This document shows positions 36,401 through 50,221 of a DNA stretch of 64,000 nucleotides, piece by piece. Source of the DNA: Tyto alba (lineage: Eukaryota; Chordata; Aves; Strigiformes; Tytonidae); the NCBI RefSeq assembly GCF_018691265.1, contig NW_024881328.1, forward strand, positions 41,797,015-41,861,014, read 5' to 3'. Below the pieces are notes generated by a model. It was given only the letters and a program-made list of their open reading frames with translations, ran no database searches and was not told the DNA's origin. How positions within the stretch are numbered: position 1 is the first letter of the stretch; each line of letters opens with the position of its first letter. Both the position numbers and the translations under genes were made by a program.

Positions 36401-38824
36401 TAATTTTTTAAAAAATACTGACATAGCTTAGCTGACAGTGTGATAACAGGCATATCAACGAATTGGCTCAAGCTGTTTGTATAACTGGATATGAGCATCT
36501 TCTTTAAATACGAGTTGCAAGTATTGACCAATCCTCATACAGTCTGCCTAGTAGTCTCATTAGAATTGTATTAATTTAAGTGGATTTTAAATCAGAATCA
36601 TCAGATCAACAGGAAAGGCTAAGGTTTTCGTTGCTCAACAGCAGAAACAGTATTAACTAATATCAGCTTTCCCTGTTGGGATGTAATAATTAGATTATTT
36701 TGTGCCTTTTTTTTTTTTTTTTTTAATCCATATGGGTTTTTCACTTAAACTAGTGGCTACCAGTTTGTGAACCCTTATGGTCTGTTGTGAGTACATGGTC
36801 TTTGGGGATTTTGCCTACGTTTTCTCATAACAGAAAACCTCGCTTGGGGAACGGCTGAAATGAGAAAGAGCAGTGGGAGTGCTGTGTGGGGAAGGAGGAA
36901 GCCAGCTATCATGAGCCTTGAATATTCGTTTCTCAGTGTATATGTGCTGATTTTGAGGTCAGAATGCTTATTGTAAGGCCAAGGGAAGTGGGCAGGGGAG
37001 CTCGCCTCCCTGGCTGAGGGGGTAAGGGGGTAACCCTGTCTGCTTAGCTCTCATCTTTCCACCACGGTGTCGCTTGAGGGTTTAAACATGCATCTGATAT
37101 TTGACCAAACCTTAGTTTAACGATGTTTGGGCCGAGCTAGATAAAGGTACTTCTGCAGCCCAGTGTATCTGAAATTCCTTACTGGGTCAACTTTTTTGTC
37201 CCTGTGCTAAACTTAGACTGACTTCTACCAAGGGCCAACTGGCTTGCAAGGATTTTGACAACACTGGCCAGCTCGGGTTTGGAGTGCAGTATTAAGAAAT
37301 ACTTTAAGCCCTGTGTCAGATGTATTCTGACTAGGACTCAGTACTGTATCACTTAACCTCTGTACCCAGGCAAGCATAAATCCTCCTCTTTATTTTTTAC
37401 AGGCCTGAATTGTTATAAATAATGGTGGCCAAGCTGAGCATTTCTTCTTTTACATACACTAATGGGTAATAAAGGAGGTGGGGGGAGTGAGCTCTGAGTA
37501 GTGCTATGCCCAAGCCAGAGGGAAGAAGAGACTCTTAGTCTGCTTTTAGACATAAAAAGTAGATGCTAGTTTGGCTCTTACATGTTAGAGTTTTGGGGCA
37601 CAGCTGCAAAAAGCTGCAAAAAAGGCAGTTGCATACCTCCTTTCCCTGGTATGCATTGGACACAGTCCTTCAGCCTGCAGGTAGGGAGTAGAGTATTCAG
37701 TGTGACTCTAATATGTGACTATAGGGGAAAAAAAAAAGGAAAAAAAGAGCCATTTAGCACTGCCCAGCCATCCTGTGCTGAGCACTGACCGTACCCAGTG
37801 GAGTTTGTTGTACTTCAGCACAGGCAATAGCTTAGCTGGATCTATTGAGGCTCTGTCAGTTAACTCAGTTCCTAGGATTTACAGTGGATCTTTTTTCTGT
37901 AAATGTAAATGAACTGTCAGTCTTAATGTATTTTTCTATAGGAGGAGACACTGCGTTTATCTCCTCAGTTCATCCAGAGCACATGAACATGACAACAGCG
38001 CCAAACTTTTTAGTCTGCTTTGGCATACTCCAGCAGTGCGCTGAAGTGTGGCAAAGCACAGATAATGGCTTTTGATGTAACAACTCTGAGTAATCACTGT
38101 GCAAACTGGACTCACAGTCGATAGATTTGATGTCTTGCAGGCAAAGGCAACAGAGGGCCTGGCTGTGAGGAAGAACACTAGTGGCTAAACCATGGTGGAA
38201 TGCACTGCTTGTCCCAGCACCTGGTCCTGCTCTCTTCTGGGGTGGCTCTGGTTTGTAAGATGGTTGTAAACTCCTTTCCTAGTTAGTTTCATATCCTTTT
38301 ATTAGGTGAAGAGATAGGTAGGTCAGGGATTTTTTTTTTTTTTTGTTGTTGTTGTTGCACTATGCAGATGTGCATGTCAGTGGCATTCTGGGGGAGCTGG
38401 GGTACTGGTCTGCTGTGTTGTCTTCCATCAGTTTTGTTTTTTGGTGACAATGTGAGAGTGAGGAAATGTGACAACTCACCTCCAGCTTGCTGGGCTCTCT
38501 GCCTCTTGGTCTTGCTCTTTTATGTGAGCTACTTCTTGAGCTCACAGCTGAAATGCTCATGAACTTGCTGTTCTGCATTTGTGCATGATTCCCACCATGA
38601 TTCCCATCCCTGAACAAGTGTAAGTGCTTAGTAGTTAAAGCAGAAAGCCTAAACATGCTGAAGTGGAAGGGATTTTAAATGTTTCTACTCTTGCCTACAG
38701 AAGCAGCTGAAATAGGACCAGGATCTAGTCATATGCTTCACTCGGAGCTGTACGTCTGCAGCTGTAAGGAGTATGACTCTTGTGGCTTATTAGAGACTAT
38801 CCAATATCCCAACACTCGGGACGG
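33423..38824. other. Unassigned DNA
   Basis: No gene is recognised. A T18 tract lies at 36707-36724 and a T15 tract followed by (GTT)n at 38330-38356. Minus-strand donor-like GAG-GTGAGT near 38,480 follows a 65-nt open stretch, but with a weak acceptor. Open frames reach 129 codons (35113-35502 minus) with no motifs. Confidence 0.5.
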
Positions 38825-39810
38825 TGTTGTGGTTTGAGTTTAGAGAGCAACTGAGCACCACACAGCCTCTCACTTCCCCCTTCCCCCCCCAGCACCGAAA
38901 AGGAGAAAATAAGCCAGGCTTGGGATTCAAGATAGGATAGGGAGGAATAAATCACCCATTGTGGTCACGGGCAAAAGACAGACTCGTTAGGGGAAGAAAA
39001 AAGAACATAAATTTATTAGACACTAACAACAAGAACACTTAGCAGATAGTGAGAAGCATTACCACACCTTGAGAGCACCTTCCCCCCACCCCTCCCCTCT
39101 TCCCGGGCTCAGCTCTGCTCCCGATATCTCTACCTCCTCCCCCAGGGGCGCAGGGGCAGGGAATGGGGGGTGCAGGCAGTGCTGTCACTTCTGCCATCTT
39201 TGGGGTGGGGGAAGCTTCTGGAACTTCTTCCCCCTGCTCCAGCGTGGTCCCCCTCTCACAGGAGACAGATCTCCACAACTTTTCTCCAACTGGATTCCCT
39301 CCCACGGCTGCAGCCCTTCCCGAGCTGCTCCGGCGTGGGACACCCCCGCATGCTGCAATCCTCCCAGCACCGAGCTACAACGGTGGGAGCTGCTTCTTCC
39401 CACAGGATCCCAGCCACCTTTGTCACAGCCACCTTAATTGTCCATGCAGGGTCTCCCATAGGCCATAAATCAGTGTCTGTTCCACTATAGACCTCCGTGG
39501 GTGGCGGGGGGGGGGGCCGCCCTGCCGTCTCACCACAGGATACAGGGGGGTCTCTGCTCCGGCACACCTCCCCCCTCCTTTCTTCCTCCGTTCCTCCACT
39601 GACCTTGGTGTTCATGCAGCTGCAGCAACTCCTCCTCCCAGGTCTCATCTTAAATACATTATCACAGAGGTGCAGCTGGTTGGCTCGGCCTTGGTGCAGA
39701 GCTGGGGCCAACTTGGAGCCGGGGGAGCTTCAAGAAGCTTCTCACAGGGGCCACCACTGTAGCCCCCTCCCCTGCCACCCAAACCCCCACCACTCACTCA
39801 AACCTAGGGC
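38825..39810 (-). mobile_element. Solo LTR of an endogenous retrovirus
   Basis: The interval of about 985 bp matches a common avian ERV LTR from end to end. In minus-strand order it begins near 39,810 with a GTTTGGGTGGCAGGG-like start and has a TATTTAAG TATA-type box at 39649-39656. It then contains repeated GCTCCAG/GGAG-type blocks, has AATAAA at 39012-39017, and ends AAACCACAACA at 38825. Promoter and polyadenylation signal are therefore in the correct order for a minus-strand LTR. I see no primer-binding site, gag, pol or env next to it, so it is a solo LTR. Clear target-site duplications were not found. It contains a G12 run (39507-39518). Open frames of 100-150 codons within it reflect GC content. 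Confidence 0.8.
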
Positions 39811-42800
39811 AACTGTCTATTAGGGGAACTCCTCTCAGCCAATGCCTCTGCAAGTGCTTTTCTTGGAGTGTGTATCCTAAGCAGCTAGAAGGCTACATCA
39901 TCAAGGAATTGTGCAGTAATGAAGAATGGCTATTTCAGTCTCGGGGAACTGTGAGAAGGGAGACCCTACTGCCAACTAGATAAGCTGGGCTGCTTGGCCA
40001 GAGCGCTGAGTGTCTGGTGAAACATCTAGCCATCTGTCCAGCACGTCCTCCGAAAAGCTAAGAATAAAATAGAGGATTACAAAGAAATCCAAGCGGTTTC
40101 TCATACAGATTTGTTGTGACTTTCATTTGGTGTTGCTGGGATTTACAAAGAAAAATGTAACTGGATTTTCAAGGAAGGCATAGGATAAGGGATGCAAAGG
40201 AAGCCTATTTGGGAGTATCTACTCCAGTGTTGTATTTCAAGGGGATACTGGAGGCAGTCCAGGTGAAGACACAAAGGGGTTAGTTCTCTTTCAGGACTAG
40301 TCAAACAGCCTTAACTTGGGATTTGGGATCTAGAAGGTAAGCATCTTTCTAGGTGGGACTTATTGTTCTGGACTAGAAAGCTGAGACTGATCTCAGCAGA
40401 GAAGAAAACATAGGAACTTTCTGAAAAGGCTTGCGGCAGTGCTTCACTGGCAAGTTCTTAATTCAAGCCGTAGTCATGTTAGCGTAGGTGATGATGACTT
40501 GCTCCTGCTCAAGGCTGACACGTGACAGTTCAAAAGCATTGAAAAGACTGGCTAAAATAGCAGGGACTCAGTGGAGGAAAAGAAAGATAATGGCAACTGT
40601 GTGATGCAGACAAGGTAAGAATGAACAGAGACTGATCCGCAGGAGGAATTCCAGCCTTCTTGATGGCTGCCTGCCACTCGGGCGTGATGGTATGTGAGCA
40701 AACAGCTGCCCCGACGGGGCTGGGCTCTGTTACTTCCTCAGAGCAGAGACAGGCTCTAAAGATGTGATCCACTGACAGAGTGGCAATGTTGAATAGCTCT
40801 GAGCCTAAAAGCCTTTCTTTCTGTACTGAAAGACCATCTTCTGCTGGGAATGTCCTCTGCTTCAACAGCTCTGGGGTAGATGTTGTAGGGAGCCTCATGA
40901 TCCCAGGAAAGCGCAAGTTCTCTTTTAGGCTGAGTCCAAGCTACTGAGCATGTTAAGAGGAGGGTGCCAATGACTTGTAAGGTGGTAGAAATCAAAAAGC
41001 AGATGTGATGCACCTGGAGAGGCCTGGGCTCAACTTTTAGTGTTTCCAAAGTAGACACGAGATCATCCACGCAACTATAACGTCTTTGAGACAGAGCTGT
41101 GTTTTTGTGATGGAGCATCCCAGGAAATACCAGGCTGCACTCTGGCTGGAGTAGCAGTTTCCCTTAAGCTGCAATGTTCTTTTTATCTTTTTCAGTCCTC
41201 ACTCAAGCCTGTCTGTAGTATGTTGCAGTGTTCTACAAAAATAGACTCGCTTCTTCCACTCTTAAGTATGATGAGTCTGCTGACAGCAGCGCTGTCAGCT
41301 GGTTTGTAGTTCAGCTTTGTTAAACTAAGGCGCTAATACCCTTTGATTCATCTGTTTGACTGCAGTGAAAGGCTTAAACCAGCAGGCTCCAAAGCTCTGC
41401 ACTGGATTTGTTTGTATATGTAGACACTTAATGGTGAAAAAAGGTATGCCATCACTTCAGAGCCTGAAGAGGGGTATCCAAACCTGTGCCCTCGGCACTT
41501 TGAAACCGTAATTAAGAGTTCAGGCATGTTTGGCTGAGGTAGCTTGTTAGCTTGGCAGGGGAGGGGGATGGTTTTCCCTGTAATGTGAAAGATTGAGACC
41601 TCGTTAACTAGTTGAACATTTGGGATCCTGCATGCTGAGTGACTGAATGCCGTGTCTGAAGATGTAATTTTACTTTGGGGGAATCATTGTAATTGCTTGC
41701 CCAGCAAAGCACCTGATCTTGTAACGTTTTGATGCAGGGAGACATTTAAGTCCTGGAGATCCTGATGTCTTTTCTGCAGCGTGGGAAGGCAATGAAAAGC
41801 AAAATAGCAAAACTTTGTTTCACACATTCTTGGGCTGTGCTTGCTGCTGCAGTATCCCAGCACCATCCCAGCAACGTGTTAAATGACGTAACATCTATCA
41901 CATGCTGCTTGTTCTTTCATCCTCTTCCCAGGGGTGAGTGCTGTGCAGTGGCCTTGTTTCAAATGTGCATGCCTTTATACGTTTGTTAAAGACAGGAAGG
42001 TTACAGAAATGCATGTTCATCCATAGACAAAGCTGCTCTCAGAACTGCGATGGATATATTGAATGGGCATTCTGTTTGCTGGAGCAGGATTAGTTTTGTG
42101 ACTACTTTTAAACTAACAGAATTTAATTTTGCTTCGATTTGGTCTGTGGTGCAGAGGAGAATTCAGCCTGCCAGAAAAGGAGGGGTGTATAGTTGAGCTT
42201 ATAGTTAAAGAGCTATTCTAATAAGATTTGGGGGTGGCTGAAGAAATCACATTGAAGTGGGCTCTATTTCACTCTAGTGATTGAAAGGCCTTCTTTTGTT
42301 GCCTGCTGTCAGATGTACTTTGACAAGTTTTGCACTATCCCTTCTTGCTTCATGACCATTACATTTGTGGGATGGAAGATATTAAGGCAAATCCCTAGTA
42401 GGCTGGCAGGTTGCCTGACAGCTGACCCTAGCCAGAAGGAGCACGGCCCTGGGGATTTCGTTGGCTTCTTGCACCAGAGTGGCTGTCAGGCGAGATCGAT
42501 CACTGTGAGCTAGGGTTCAGCAGTTCATCCTGTAAGATGGTCCCATGAAGGCGTGCTGACGCAGCCTCACTCGTGGCTTCCTTCAGGAGCTAAAGCACTT
42601 TCTGGGAAGAGTTTCTTAAGAAACAGTCCTGAGCTTTTGGCCCCGTCCGCCTATGAACAATGTGTGTGGAGATGGTGGCAGCAGGGACTGGGGTTTCCCA
42701 GGTGGAAATGATGCTTTAGTCCTGCTTTAGTCCAAGCATGACTGCCCTCGGCAAATAGAAGGGTTTAATTTAGGGACGGGCTGAGGAAATTCCTCTATAT

Positions 42801-42985
42801 TAAACTGCAGCTTAGACTAAAGAAACTCTTAACTGCAGCATGGTGAGGTTGAAAAACTTGTGTTGGTGTGTAATGAGAGCAGGGGATGAGGCAGGAGCCG
42901 AGGGGGACCCCAGTGAGGCAGTGCCCACACCCCCAGGCTCTGGTCCTGCAGCCTCTGACCGGGGCAGGGCACTACCTGCTACAGC
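39811..42985. other. Unassigned DNA
   Basis: No gene is recognised. Two overlapping minus-strand frames at 40530-40916 and 40756-41118 (128 and 120 codons) have no convincing domain. A GTGATGATGA sequence near 40,487 resembles a snoRNA C box but lacks a well-placed D box and terminal stem. Confidence 0.5.
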
Positions 42986-43082
42986 AGGGTCCACTGGCAG
43001 CCTTGGACAAGGGGAGGGGTTGAGCTGGGTCAGGGCAGGAGCAGCAGGAGATGGGGTCAGAGATGAGGCTGGAGACAAAGAG
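42986..43082 (+). repeat. Unrecognised dispersed repeat, partial copy C
   Basis: Over about 90 bp this aligns with the first half of copies A (5871) and B (51844). The shared string is most visible as GGACAA, then G-rich GAGGGGT, then GGGTC, then GGAGCAGCAGGAG, then GATGGGG and GCTGGAGA. The match to copy B is better than to copy A. The second half of the repeat is absent. Because the region is low in complexity and GC-rich, the homology is probable rather than certain. Confidence 0.4.
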
Positions 43083-46000
43083 ATGATGCGGGTCTAAGAG
43101 GTTCATCTAGGAGATGTTCTGGAGACAGGCACACACCTTTGCTGTGACAATTAGATGACTGGTACCAGTTTTTTTTCATTTCTTGGGAGTTCTGTTTCCT
43201 TGGTAAAACAAATGAAGCTGGAAGCATTTGAGCAGTCATGTTGCTCAAGTTTTTACAGATAAAAAACTCCCTTTCATAAGGAGCAACGTGAAACCTTGCA
43301 CCTAAGAATCTATATAATTCTGTATTGCTTGTTTTAGACCAGAGAAAGACAGAGCTAGAATTACCTGCTGTATATCCCTTTGGCTGTTTTTAATTGTGCC
43401 AATAAACATCTACCAGAGTCTGACCTCAGATGGAACTTAAATTCTTCTGTGCAACTGTTTGCTGTAAACAATGTACTTGTTATCAGGGAAGTTAAAAAGA
43501 GGCATGCTTGATACTGAAGGGAATGAACATTTGCCAAAAGATAAACACACAGCAGTAGCTGTTTTCCATTCCTAGACTGAGAAAATCTCACTGCTGCATC
43601 ATAACATCAGCTATATTAGCTAGTACATGTGAATTATTTGAGACGGTGTGTATATAGGCTCTGAATTTATAGTATTATCAGCATCCTGCTTCCAGCTTTT
43701 TTTAAGGCTTGCTTTGGTATGCTATCCACAACAACCCAGAGCATCTTGCAGAATTCCAAATCCTTAGTTAAAAGCAGCTGCACTAGTGAAGCCTTAACTC
43801 TAGGTGAAAACTTTTTTTCTGACAGTAAAAAAGGGGGGGAAGGGATAAGAGGTGAACAAAAAAAAAAAAAGTGAACAGAGAGAGAAAGGATTCTCATAAA
43901 AGGGAATTTCTTACTAAAGAGGTTCAAGGAAGGAGAGTAAGAAGATGATATTGCCTCATGGTGGAATTTGTATGAGGAGAGGAGTACTGAGAGGGGGCAG
44001 ATGGTGGTGGAACAGGACCGGTGTAGCCACCTGAAAGGAAGGAGCAGCCCGAGGAATGGGAGCTTGGATCTGTTGGTCTTTTCTTTAATTTGGGGAAGCA
44101 GGAATTGCTGCAGTGGCCGGGCCAGCATTAGGCCCTGGGCAGTGCCAGGGGGGCCTCTGTGGGACAAAAGGGGACAGATGGGACATCTGACATCCGTGGG
44201 ACATCTATCTGTAGCTCATTTCATTATAAATGGAACATCTCTGTGTCTCAGTCTCAAAACTGAAGGCTAGACTGCACTCGTGGTCTCTTGCCATTGGAGG
44301 ATGGACTCGTCTTTCAGTGGAAAGAAATCCCTTGATTTAAGCAATTTTCATCAAAAATACAGGAAGAAACGATACACTTTCACGTACGTGTTCTTATGAG
44401 CTCGATATCAGTTGGGTTTTGCTTCACAGACTGTTTTGGTGGAGAGGAGGAGGGAGGGGGGCTGTTGAAACTTTGTGTGTTGAACCAGCTAGTTGGTCTT
44501 TTCTTGACACTGTACTGGAAATGCGTCAGACAAAATGTGATTTGAGTTGAGGTTGCTGAAGGTACTTCCCAGCTGAGGAGCGAAGCAGTTTGCTAATCAT
44601 TTCAGGTCTTTGCTCAAAGCAGAAGCTAAAGATTGCTATCACCAGCAGCGTGTGTGGTGCTCTGCCTCTTGCTTGCTAACGTTACATTTTTTTTTCTCTT
44701 GCGTGAAAAAGCAGCCTAACAAATGAGAAATACTCACTAGGCATTATGCTGCTCTTAATTATGTAGGAGCACGACGCTATTCACAACAGTAATAGGAAAA
44801 CTACCAAAGCAAATGCAGCAGGCTTACATGCCAAATTAAGGTCTCAGCTCTTGAATGTAACTAAATTTGCAAGTTAATACTGTACACTGTAAGCCTGGGG
44901 GTCCACGCTTCCCTGAATAGTCCCCGAGCTTTAGCTAGTGCATGCAATCCTAGGATGAAAACCGTATTTGCAAGTGAGTTCATACATGGACTAGAAGCCA
45001 GGGGAATAATTACACTCCGCACTGAGATTTGGTGGCAGGCTTCTGCATTTCTGTTCTCCCCCGAGGAGAACGTGAATTGCTTCTGTTGCACCAGGCCTGC
45101 GCAGAAGTGGATGCGCACATTGGTGTCACAGTGCAACTCCGGCTTTGTAAATTATACATCTTGTGGCTTTAAATTGGTCCAGGCTGCTGGAGTTGCTCTT
45201 CGCCAGCCTGCTCATGCAGCTTACCAAGGTTCACAGCCTTGAGGTGTCAGGAGGGGACCACCAACAGACTGCTCCTGAATTTTGGCAGCATGAGACCGGA
45301 GAGTTAATGAGAAAGCAATTACTACACAATACCCTTGCATGAGCCATTTGGACCACCTCACCTCCAATTTGTGCGTGTTTGTTCTTCCTGTACCACCTGG
45401 GTTATTACTTACTACATGTTACTTAAAGCCTAGCAGGTGTTGGAGCCTTTAATGAGGTCTCGGTGTGTACTTGCTATTGTCTGTTGAGGATTATTCGGTT
45501 TATGGCACTAAAGTAGCCACATTTACAGTTCTCAAGCATGGCAATGGTCACTCTTCTCATTCGCTGATGTAGGCTTCATTTTAATTTTGTGGCTGAGGTC
45601 CATAGCAGACAGTATTGCCTGGACATAGTCCTGGAGTAAATCTGTTTTCATTACAGCAGTGCCTGCCAGGATTTCGTAACATGAGGGCTCCGCAGTGGAA
45701 TGTACTTTCTGCATTACATATCTATAATGAGACTTGAAGTGTGAATGAAATAGGACTTTAATTGCTGAAATGTCTCATGGCAAGCTAATTGGGAGAACAC
45801 GTGTTACAACTGAGGTGCATGTGTCTCTAGCATGCAGCTGGGCACAGGCACCAAGACTTTTTGAATGGGAAAACCTGAAGCAACTTGTTTATATTTGAAG
45901 ACATTAACTCTGAATAATCCTTGAATGCTCAGAGTGACTTTCTGTGGGTACCAGGATACATACATTATTACAGGCTCCTGTGGGCTTTGGATGCAGTGGA

Positions 46001-49000
46001 TCTAATCCAGGTAAATGGAAACTGGTATGAGGTGGTAGTTCAAATCCTGAAAAGTTAGATTTGTCTTGAATGCATGTAAAAAGGCAGACTTAGCTTGCTT
46101 ATGTTGTAGTTAAATCAGATAACCCAGATGCATATTCTATGGAAAAAGAATAAAAAAGCAGCGGAAAGAATGCAATAAAGCAGGCTAGCAATGACAGCTT
46201 ATTTTACTGCTTGTTTTGTCTTTATAACTCCAGGAGATATTTGCAAATTTACCTTGGGCTCCTGTCAGGCAACCTGTGTGCGGGTTGTAGGAGATGACTT
46301 GTAACTCCCGGGAACAAAGACTGAGAGAAACAGCCTGAGGGAAGCATAAACACTGGCGAGAGACGAAACTTGGTAAAAATAAGAGATGGAGGGGGTGAGG
46401 CCCTGTGAGCCTTGCCGGGGAATGTCTCAAACGCTCGCAAATAATGAAACCATAGTCGCGGTGTGGATGATGTGGAGTCTGGATAATGCAGGCTTTGTGC
46501 TCGAGTTGCTGATAAGGCTGCCTGGGTAGCACAGGGTGCAGCTGGAGGAGGGAGCCCTGTGGAGACAGGACGGTTCTGCTGCGGTGCAGCTCGTCAAGTC
46601 TCAGGGCCATCTGTCCAGTGAACGACCTTTGCTTCATTACCTGTGAAATGCATATTAAAGTTGACGTCCCTCCGTATGCTAATGAAGATTAACAAGATCA
46701 CGCTAGTTGCAACATCGCACAAAGCGCCTTCTTCCTCCCCATACCTATGACATGTCGATAAGTGCGCAGACTTAGAGGAGGGACCCAAGGAAATTGTGTA
46801 TAAATTGAGGAGGGGCAAGGATAGCAGGAGTGAAGAAGTCCTTGAACCCTCATTGGCAGGACCAATGCAGGAACCTGTACCGGTGATGTCTATCTCTCTT
46901 CTTCTCTTTTTTCCCCCTTTCCTTGTTATCATTAAGTGATGCAAAGCACATCATACCGCTTGCCATAATTTCTTATATACTTAGTCAGTTATTGTGTATC
47001 CAGTTAATACACTGTGGGAAATTAATAAATGGTTATGTATGGACTTTGAGACTTGTCTCACCATTGTCCACTCCATTGTGGATTTACAAATCTAAGTCAC
47101 TTGTCTTTCTCTTCTGGGCGGGACATGACACATGTTCATGTAATTGAGATGAAATTTTTTACTGGGTTCAGTCTCGAATGGCATGGATTTTGTGTGCAGT
47201 TACTAGCTCAGCTGATTGGGCCTCTGGATTATTTTGTGCTGATTGTGCAGGGCTGCCTTTGTCAGAGAGAGGAGCTCTGTGCCCAGGTATGTGTGAGAGG
47301 ATTCCCTCTGGAAAGAAAGCCTTATTTTTAGAATCAGAAACACTATATTGCTTGTGTATGGTCCATCTTTGAGACTGAGATGCCTGAATTCTCTCAAAAG
47401 GTAACTGTACACCTGCTTAATTCCTCCCAAACTGGCCAGGAAATGCTGATTCAGAGACTCAATTCCGTGGTATCTCACGATGAGTAGATGAAAGTGGTTT
47501 TGCCTTTGATTACATAGGGTCAGTTTACCCTAGTCTGTGTGACTGAAGCAGCCCCTAATGTTGGGTGTAGGCTTCTGGCTCTGAGGTCTGGTTTCATTTT
47601 TATCTCAGACTGTTAGGCTCCTAATGTGAGTGGCTGTAACATTGGTTTCAAAGAAAGTAGGTGCGACTGGCATCTGGTTTCTATTTTGTCCTCTGATAAC
47701 ATCATAATACCATTGGATTTTTATAATACTCGTAAGAAAATAATATGGCTGTGTATAGTTACGTTTTCTTCCTCTTCCTGGGCAGAGGAAAAAAATAAAG
47801 AAGCTGAAAATCCCTTACCACATGGAACAAGAAAGCTCTGTGAGAAATCCTTTTTGCCCTTCAGAAGTGGAAGTGGACTGGAAAGTGTCTAGTTTTAGAT
47901 TCAAAGGGAGAGCACTAAACAGAAAGACATTATTGTTACTACTAAGCTGCTTTCTACGTATCTTTTTCCCTGCTTAGTTATTGCTATCTCTGTTCTACAT
48001 GCATGGAAATTCCCCTATATTAAAGAAGTGCAAATGGGAGGCAGTTGTCAAACTGCTTTTTGTGCTTTGGAAAAGCATTTCTTTGAGGGCACTTGTTAGA
48101 CTAGCTCAGAAGGGACCTTGTGTTTTCAAAACCTTATATATGACCATAAGGTCTTGTATTTCAAGAAACACTTTCTTGTGGGGTAAACTGGGAGAGTTAA
48201 AAGGACTGAATAATAGCTCCGCAGGGAGGGACACAGAGCATTTATTGCTCAAGCCACAACTGCTTGTGGGACAAAGCTAAACCTTGCTTCAGCCTGAGTT
48301 TCCTACAGGAAAAAAGCCTGTGCTTTTTAGGCACCTGCGTGTCTTTTCTGTTGCCTTTCTTCCTCATTTGGAGGGTGTGTTTGTCATTGCCACTCCTAGT
48401 TCAGCATGAATGGGTTTGTGCAGCTCACAAAAGGAAGCCCGCATAGTGTTAAGAAATATGAATCTTCCCAGCCCTTGTAAGTGTGCGAGCTGCCAATCAA
48501 TATCTAGGAGGTGAAGCAAGTTGTGAAACCTAACTGCTTTCCTTACCTGTCCCACCAGGCAGGCTTCTCAAAACCTCTCTGGAATAGCTTCTGAGCTGGA
48601 AGAGGTGGGCTTCCAGCAACTGCTGCAAACTTCGTGTTTTCCTTGGCGGATAACAGATTCGGGAGGGAGGAGGCTGAGGTGGCTGTAAAGTTTCTGTGGC
48701 TGCTGGGGGAGGTCTGGTGGGATATCTCCCCTCGCAAAATGGCACGCAATGTCGAGATGGAAACTGGAGCTTCCCAAATTGATGTCTCCTGCTGTTTGTG
48801 TGGAGCTACTTCGGCAGTGCCGTGGCTTTCCTCATCTTAGGGCAAATAAATTGCTCCTCATTTAGCTTGTTTCCTTCTCTTCTGCTTTGGTTACCCTCAG
48901 ACAGCTTCCTGGGGAGTGCTTCTAGGTGGGGCAGCTGAGCGTTCCGCTCTGAAATATGGGCATGCCACTGTGCTAGACGTGATGGAGCTTGATAGGGCTG

Positions 49001-50221
49001 GTGCTTGCCTGGGACTGAGCACTGGAGCTCTCGGCTGGAGGGGCTCACTGTAATTGGTTTCATATGAAGCTCTTATTTTCCCCCAGTGGCTCTTCAGCTG
49101 GGAGGAAAAGACTGGTTTTCTGCTGACATAATGTCTCTGCAGTGTCATGCTTGTCAGCTGTTAGCTCCACTGCTGGTTCATATATTTAAGCTTATGTTTT
49201 GGTTTCTTAAAAGCAAGCGGAGCAGTTGAGAGTGATGGTGTAGTATTGCTTAATGTACGTTTGCTGTAGCTGGCTTTACGGAAAACCCTGGTGTTTAGTT
49301 GTCTGTGACTGAGGAAATGCTTTCCCTGTTTACCAGAGGGGAGACCTGCTAGTGTCTCTGCTGACAACCGGGATTAGAGCTGGAACTTCAGCTAGCAATG
49401 CCACCCAATCCCAGGGTCTCGGTTTAGTCCAGTTAGTTTAGGTAACCGTGCAAGTGCCAAAGTTTATAGCAAATTCAGGCAGGTCCTGACAGAGTTGCTT
49501 CTCATTCTTGTGCAGGACAGAGACCTTCAAACAGGATCGATCATATATTTACATGCTGTATCAGGCTCTGGTCAGACATCCCCAAAGCAAACCCCTTACT
49601 GTATGAACTTTCTGCTTTGATCATTTTTTCCTCTAAGTTCTGAGCTTTCAAAACAGGCATTCTAATAATGTTGGCCATATATATCCTGTTATAAATGTAT
49701 AGATAACTATATGTTGATCTCTATAAAAGTAATACAAGAAGCATGCACCTTGGATGGGGGGGAACAGCCATCTTCTTTCTATTTTGGTCAGACTTACTGG
49801 AGCTTTTCCCTAGCTTACAGCATTTCTCCTAGTTACTGAAAACCTTTTCTCAAAAAAAAGATTGACACTCTTCTTCTAGGACTGAATGTGCCACAGGACA
49901 AAAATAGCGATCCTTAATATTGCAAATACATTTTTTGCCAGAGGGTGGCAGCGTGAAAGGGTTTGCATTTACCGTTCTGGGAAGGGGAATGCTTTTTGTC
50001 TCAGCTGGGGAAGAAAAATGCCATGTGCTTCACAGGCGAGTTAGCACAAATAGCTACACCTTCAGCCAAATCAGTAAAATAAAGTTTGGAGCTTGTAGGT
50101 TAAACTCAATTAAGCTTAAGGGCTGCCAAGCTAGTGACCTTCCCTGACACGGAGTGCTATCTTTGAAGGGAAAAGAATCCATTGAAGAAATTAGTTATTT
50201 GATAAAATACAAAGTGTATGC
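43083..50221. other. Unassigned DNA
   Basis: No gene or transposon is recognised. An A13 tract lies at about 43858-43870. The minus strand at 43667-44167 is open for 166 codons but starts at TTG and spans pyrimidine-rich sequence. The minus strand at 46185-46637 is open for 150 codons from ATG, without motifs. All three minus frames are open at about 48,550-48,750, ending at a strong donor (CAG-GTAAGG near 48,546), but no good acceptor is seen upstream. Confidence 0.5.

Noticed and set aside
39069..39711. Several open frames of 100-151 codons on both strands
   Set aside because: They lie inside the solo LTR, are proline- and glycine-rich from GC content, and match no viral or host protein I know.
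40487..40516. C/D box snoRNA suggested by GTGATGATGA and CTGA
   Set aside because: Box spacing is about 25 nt, with no second box pair and no terminal stem.
40530..41118. Minus-strand frames with a segment (HTITPEWQAAIKKAGI) that recalls the end of a p21-binding domain
   Set aside because: The preceding CRIB consensus residues are absent, there are no matching splice sites, and the resemblance is only a few residues.
43667..44167. 166-codon minus-strand frame
   Set aside because: It starts at TTG, crosses homopolymer tracts, has no domain, and its openness follows from pyrimidine-rich composition.
46185..46637. 150-codon minus-strand frame from ATG
   Set aside because: No motif, no splice signals or polyadenylation context, and no resemblance to a known protein.
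48546..48750. Minus-strand exon ending at a CAG-GTAAGG donor
   Set aside because: All three frames are open, so coding is not indicated, and no acceptor or promoter is visible upstream.
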